Source: Centroberyx gerrardi (Eukaryota > Chordata > Actinopteri > Beryciformes > Berycidae). Taken from it: DNA of 64,000 nt. The notes below the pieces were generated by a model that was not told the origin of the DNA, did not search any database, and saw nothing but the letters and a program-made list of their open reading frames with translations. A program made the translations under genes and the position numbers. The stretch's first letter is position 1; the number at the start of each line of letters is the position of its first letter. Shown here one piece after another: positions 61,294 through 64,000 of the stretch. Location: assembly GCF_048128805.1 (NCBI RefSeq), contig NC_136002.1, positions 26,494,602 to 26,558,601 of the forward strand, given 5' to 3'.

Positions 61294-63621
61294 ATGGGCG
61301 CCCACGGCTCCAACCTGGACGACATCCTGGAGCAGGACATGCACCACTGGTACAACAAGTTCATGAAGGAGTCTCCGTCGGGCCTCATCACGCTGTTTGA
61401 GCTCAAGACCATGCTGGAAATGAATGGCATGACGGAGGAGGCCAGCAGCTATGTGGACCAGGTCTTCCTCACCTTTGACATGGACGGGGTAAGATAATGC
61501 CTGATAGTGAGGAGTTGGGTCAGTTGAGCATCGGTGCTCAATTTCAAATGGTTTTACATGGAAACTTTAACACTTTAAAAGGAGCTATGAGCGATAATGG
61601 CGATTTCTGACATGTTAGGAGGGATCAACAGAGGTTAAAATCTTCTCAAGACTGTCATGATCAACTGTGACCCATGAGCTCTTAAAATAAGTTTAGGATG
61701 AAGGATTATAAATGGCACATTATAGGTGTATGATTTATATGTAACTAACTGTTCTAATTTCCCCATAATTGAATTACCCTTAAATATGTTACTACAGTGA
61801 ACAACCCTCTGCTTAGAATGATCCAATCTCTCTTGCATGAGTTCAAGAACTGAAATCTACTATTGGTGCTCTTGTTGCAGTAAGAGCATAGGCATTTATA
61901 GCCCTCTCCCTAACTGTCTCTTTTATCTCTTCTTTTGCAGGATGGATATATAGACTTTGTGGAATATATTGCAGCCATAAGTTTATTACTGAAAGGAGCA
62001 ATAAACCAGAAACTAAAGTGGTACTTCAAGCTCTTCGATCAAGATGGAAATGGAAAAATCGACAAGGAAGAAATGGAGACGATATTTAAGGTGTGTTTTC
62101 TTTTAACGTTGCATCAGGAGAGTTTCACAGATCTAGGGCCCCGGGCAGCTTATAGTCTCTCTCGCCTCTTGTCACTGTTCCCTGAATTGTAAAGCTTAAC
62201 TCTGAAAAGGTAGAAAAAGGTTTAACTTGCCATGAACTAGACACGAGAGATAATCCAGGGGGTTTCTTATGTAATCCTGAGTCTAAAAACAGCCATAGCC
62301 TAATTCACTGACTAACACAGTTAGTCAGTAATCACCTCACAGACTACATAAACATTTTTTTAGTAGTAGTAGTGGTGGTAGTAGTAGTAGTAGTAGGAGT
62401 ATTAAATTCTATTATTAAAAGGATATTAGCATAACATCATTCCATTATTCAGTCTCCTGGTTAGTCCCGCAGGCAAAAAGCCAGAAGCTGTGAGATCGTT
62501 GAATGTGCACAACTTTATATCAAGTTATTAAAGTCCTATGTATGTTTAACCCAATTAACTGAATAAACTGTTCTACCAGGCTATTCAAGATATCACCAGG
62601 AGTTATGACATCCCACCAGAAGAGATAGTGACTCTTGTATACGAGAAGATTGATGTCAATGGAGAAGGTAAGGAATATCTTCGACTCTTGTCAAAGAGAC
62701 AATTTCTCAACATAAAACCAACAATGTTTTCCTGGTTGGTAATACCAGGCATGTAAAGTTGTGCTCAGATACTTCTGGTGTTAAGAGTGAAATATTGCAT
62801 TGATGGGAATGAGTTTGTTGGCAACGAGAAGTTGATAAACACGCAATTTTCAAATTTATGATTTGTCCCATATACACAATAGAATATCCTCCATTATGAC
62901 AAACCCACAGAGGTGTGGCCAAGTCAACTTTGCTCGAGTCCCAAGTCAGTCTCAAGTGTTGAGGTCAAATCTCAGGTCAAATCTCAAGTCTAAATGTAGA
63001 TTACCAAGTCAAGTCCATGTCATTAATGTCAAGTCTCTAGTCAAGTCTCAAGTCTAAATGTAGAACACCAAGTCAGGTCAGAACAAATCAAGAGTCCAAT
63101 ATCAATTTAATATCTTAAAAAACTTAAAAGACTTGTCAATGCAATATTGTTTTAATAGGATAAAAACTTGGTAAGAGCAAAATCATGAGTTTGAGCATCG
63201 TGAGTATTAGCAATTTCAACTTCAATAAGTTCAATCATTCCATACAATTTCAGAAAACAATTGAAATTCTCATAACTTTCAATCTAAGTAATTTTCACCA
63301 ACACAAGATCTAACCCAGGTCATCATAGTACAAGTCAAAATCAAGCCCCAAGTCACATGAACCCAAGTCAAGTCAAATCTCAAGTATTCTATTCATGCAT
63401 CAAGCCAAGTCTTCTCACCTCTGCAAACCCAAACATTTAAAATACAAAGATGTGATTGTTCATCTTTGCTATGTGTTTCCTCAGGTGAGCTGACGCTGGA
63501 GGAGTTCATCAGCGGAGCAAAGGAGCATCCTGACATCATGGAAATGCTCACCAAAATGATGGATCTTACCAACGTGCTGGAAATCATCGTCAATGGTCAA
63601 CAGAAGAAAGCTGTGAACTGA
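61294..63621 (+). CDS. guca1c: Guanylate cyclase activating protein 3 (GCAP3), 4 exons
   Basis: Exons 61294-61488, 61941-62090, 62580-62667 and 63485-63621 give 189 residues, the usual GCAP length. GCAPs are calcium sensors that activate photoreceptor guanylate cyclase when calcium falls, restoring cGMP after light. Visible features: MGAHGS at the N-terminus (myristoylation signal Gly2), a non-canonical first EF-hand ([15 protein letters not shown], 22-36), and three intact 12-residue calcium loops: [12 protein letters not shown] (62-73), [12 protein letters not shown] (98-109) and DVNGEGELTLEE (140-151). Ser27 sits where GCAP1 has a conserved Cys in the CPSG motif. The GCAP3 assignment over GCAP1/2 is from remembered similarity to fish GCAP3. 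The 3' UTR runs towards the window end with no AATAAA seen. Confidence 0.92.
62361..62402. repeat. (AGT)n trinucleotide run
   Basis: About 40 bp of TAG/AGT triplets with two interruptions, in guca1c intron 2. Confidence 0.85.
62908..63423. mobile_element. Non-autonomous hAT element with perfect 8-bp target duplication
   Basis: It begins CAGAGGTGTGG and ends TCTCACCTCTG, with inverted CAGAGGTG termini. It is flanked on both sides by CAAACCCA (62900-62907 and 63424-63431). The interior is made of diverged CAAGTC/TCAAGTCT repeats and has no transposase. It lies in guca1c intron 3, ending 61 bp before exon 4. Confidence 0.8.
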
Positions 63622-64000
63622 ATCCTCAGTTTCTAACAAGCTGGACTGTATAGAGAGTTTGAGAAGATCATTTCCTATCTAAAGATAACGGTGGATTTTA
63701 AGACGCAACAATGATGAGTAAAGAGTGAAAAGTGCTTGATAAGACCCAAGTCTCAGCTCAGTCAGGACAGGCTGAACTGATTTGGGTGAAAAAAAAAAAA
63801 AGAGGAGTCCTGAAGACTTGTTTACCGATCTGATCTCTCTGCACGTCACCTGTGGGAAGCAGAGACTCGGTCCTCTTCGCTCTGCTGGAGCTCTCACACC
63901 TCCTGCATGCTGGCCCTTCACTGCTGTTAAGGTTTAAAACACTTTAACAGGTGATATGTTCTGAGAGACTCAGTGAGAGGAGGCCCATCTGCTTTCGGGT

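Noticed and set aside
1..64000. CRISPR arrays, bacterial operons, tRNA or rRNA genes
   Set aside because: None seen; the tRNA-like stretches at 485 and 17800 are SINEs without a full cloverleaf, and the window is eukaryotic nuclear DNA.

Overview
This is a vertebrate nuclear genomic window, most likely from a ray-finned (teleost, probably percomorph) fish. The genes are split by GT-AG introns, dinucleotide microsatellites are abundant, and the non-coding DNA is full of fish-type transposon relics: tRNA-derived SINE, L2/Rex-like LINE 3' ends, Tc1, hAT and TTAA-flanked MITEs. The last gene is a fish-type guanylate cyclase activating protein. I cannot name the species.

Layout, all protein genes on the + strand. 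(1) 1-17.1 kb: the last twelve coding exons (683 residues) and 2.3-kb 3' UTR of an FNDC3-family gene, best read as fndc3b. (2) 20.2-23.1 kb: a complete two-exon ghrelin/motilin-receptor-family GPCR of 364 residues, closer to the motilin receptor. (3) 27.9-28.8 kb: an intronless open frame with a Gln-rich hexanucleotide-repeat core, of uncertain reality. (4) 31.6-47.3 kb: rcsd1 (CapZIP), six exons with an 11-kb first intron. (5) 50.2-55.9 kb: a C3orf52/TTMP homologue, seven exons, a single-pass membrane protein with an extracellular SEA-like domain. (6) 61.3 kb to the window end: guca1c (GCAP3), four exons. Every exon chain was assembled by hand; all junctions keep frame and each chain ends at an in-frame stop.

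The genes do not form a pathway. They are neighbours: an ER/Golgi membrane scaffold protein, a gut-hormone-type receptor, a CapZ-binding actin regulator, an epithelial-type SEA membrane protein and a photoreceptor calcium sensor. From known human positions, FNDC3B, C3orf52 and GUCA1C lie on chromosome 3q and RCSD1 on 1q, so the fish order is a mosaic.

I found no clearly new multi-gene system. The most interesting points are the fndc3b-like/motilin-receptor-like linkage, a consensus SEA self-cleavage motif in the C3orf52 homologue, a large imperfect palindrome just upstream of rcsd1, a hAT element with a perfect 8-bp target duplication packed with CAAGTC repeats, an internally deleted Tc1 element with a nearly perfect 84-bp inner inverted repeat, and several TTAA-flanked MITEs, one only 37 bp from a splice acceptor.
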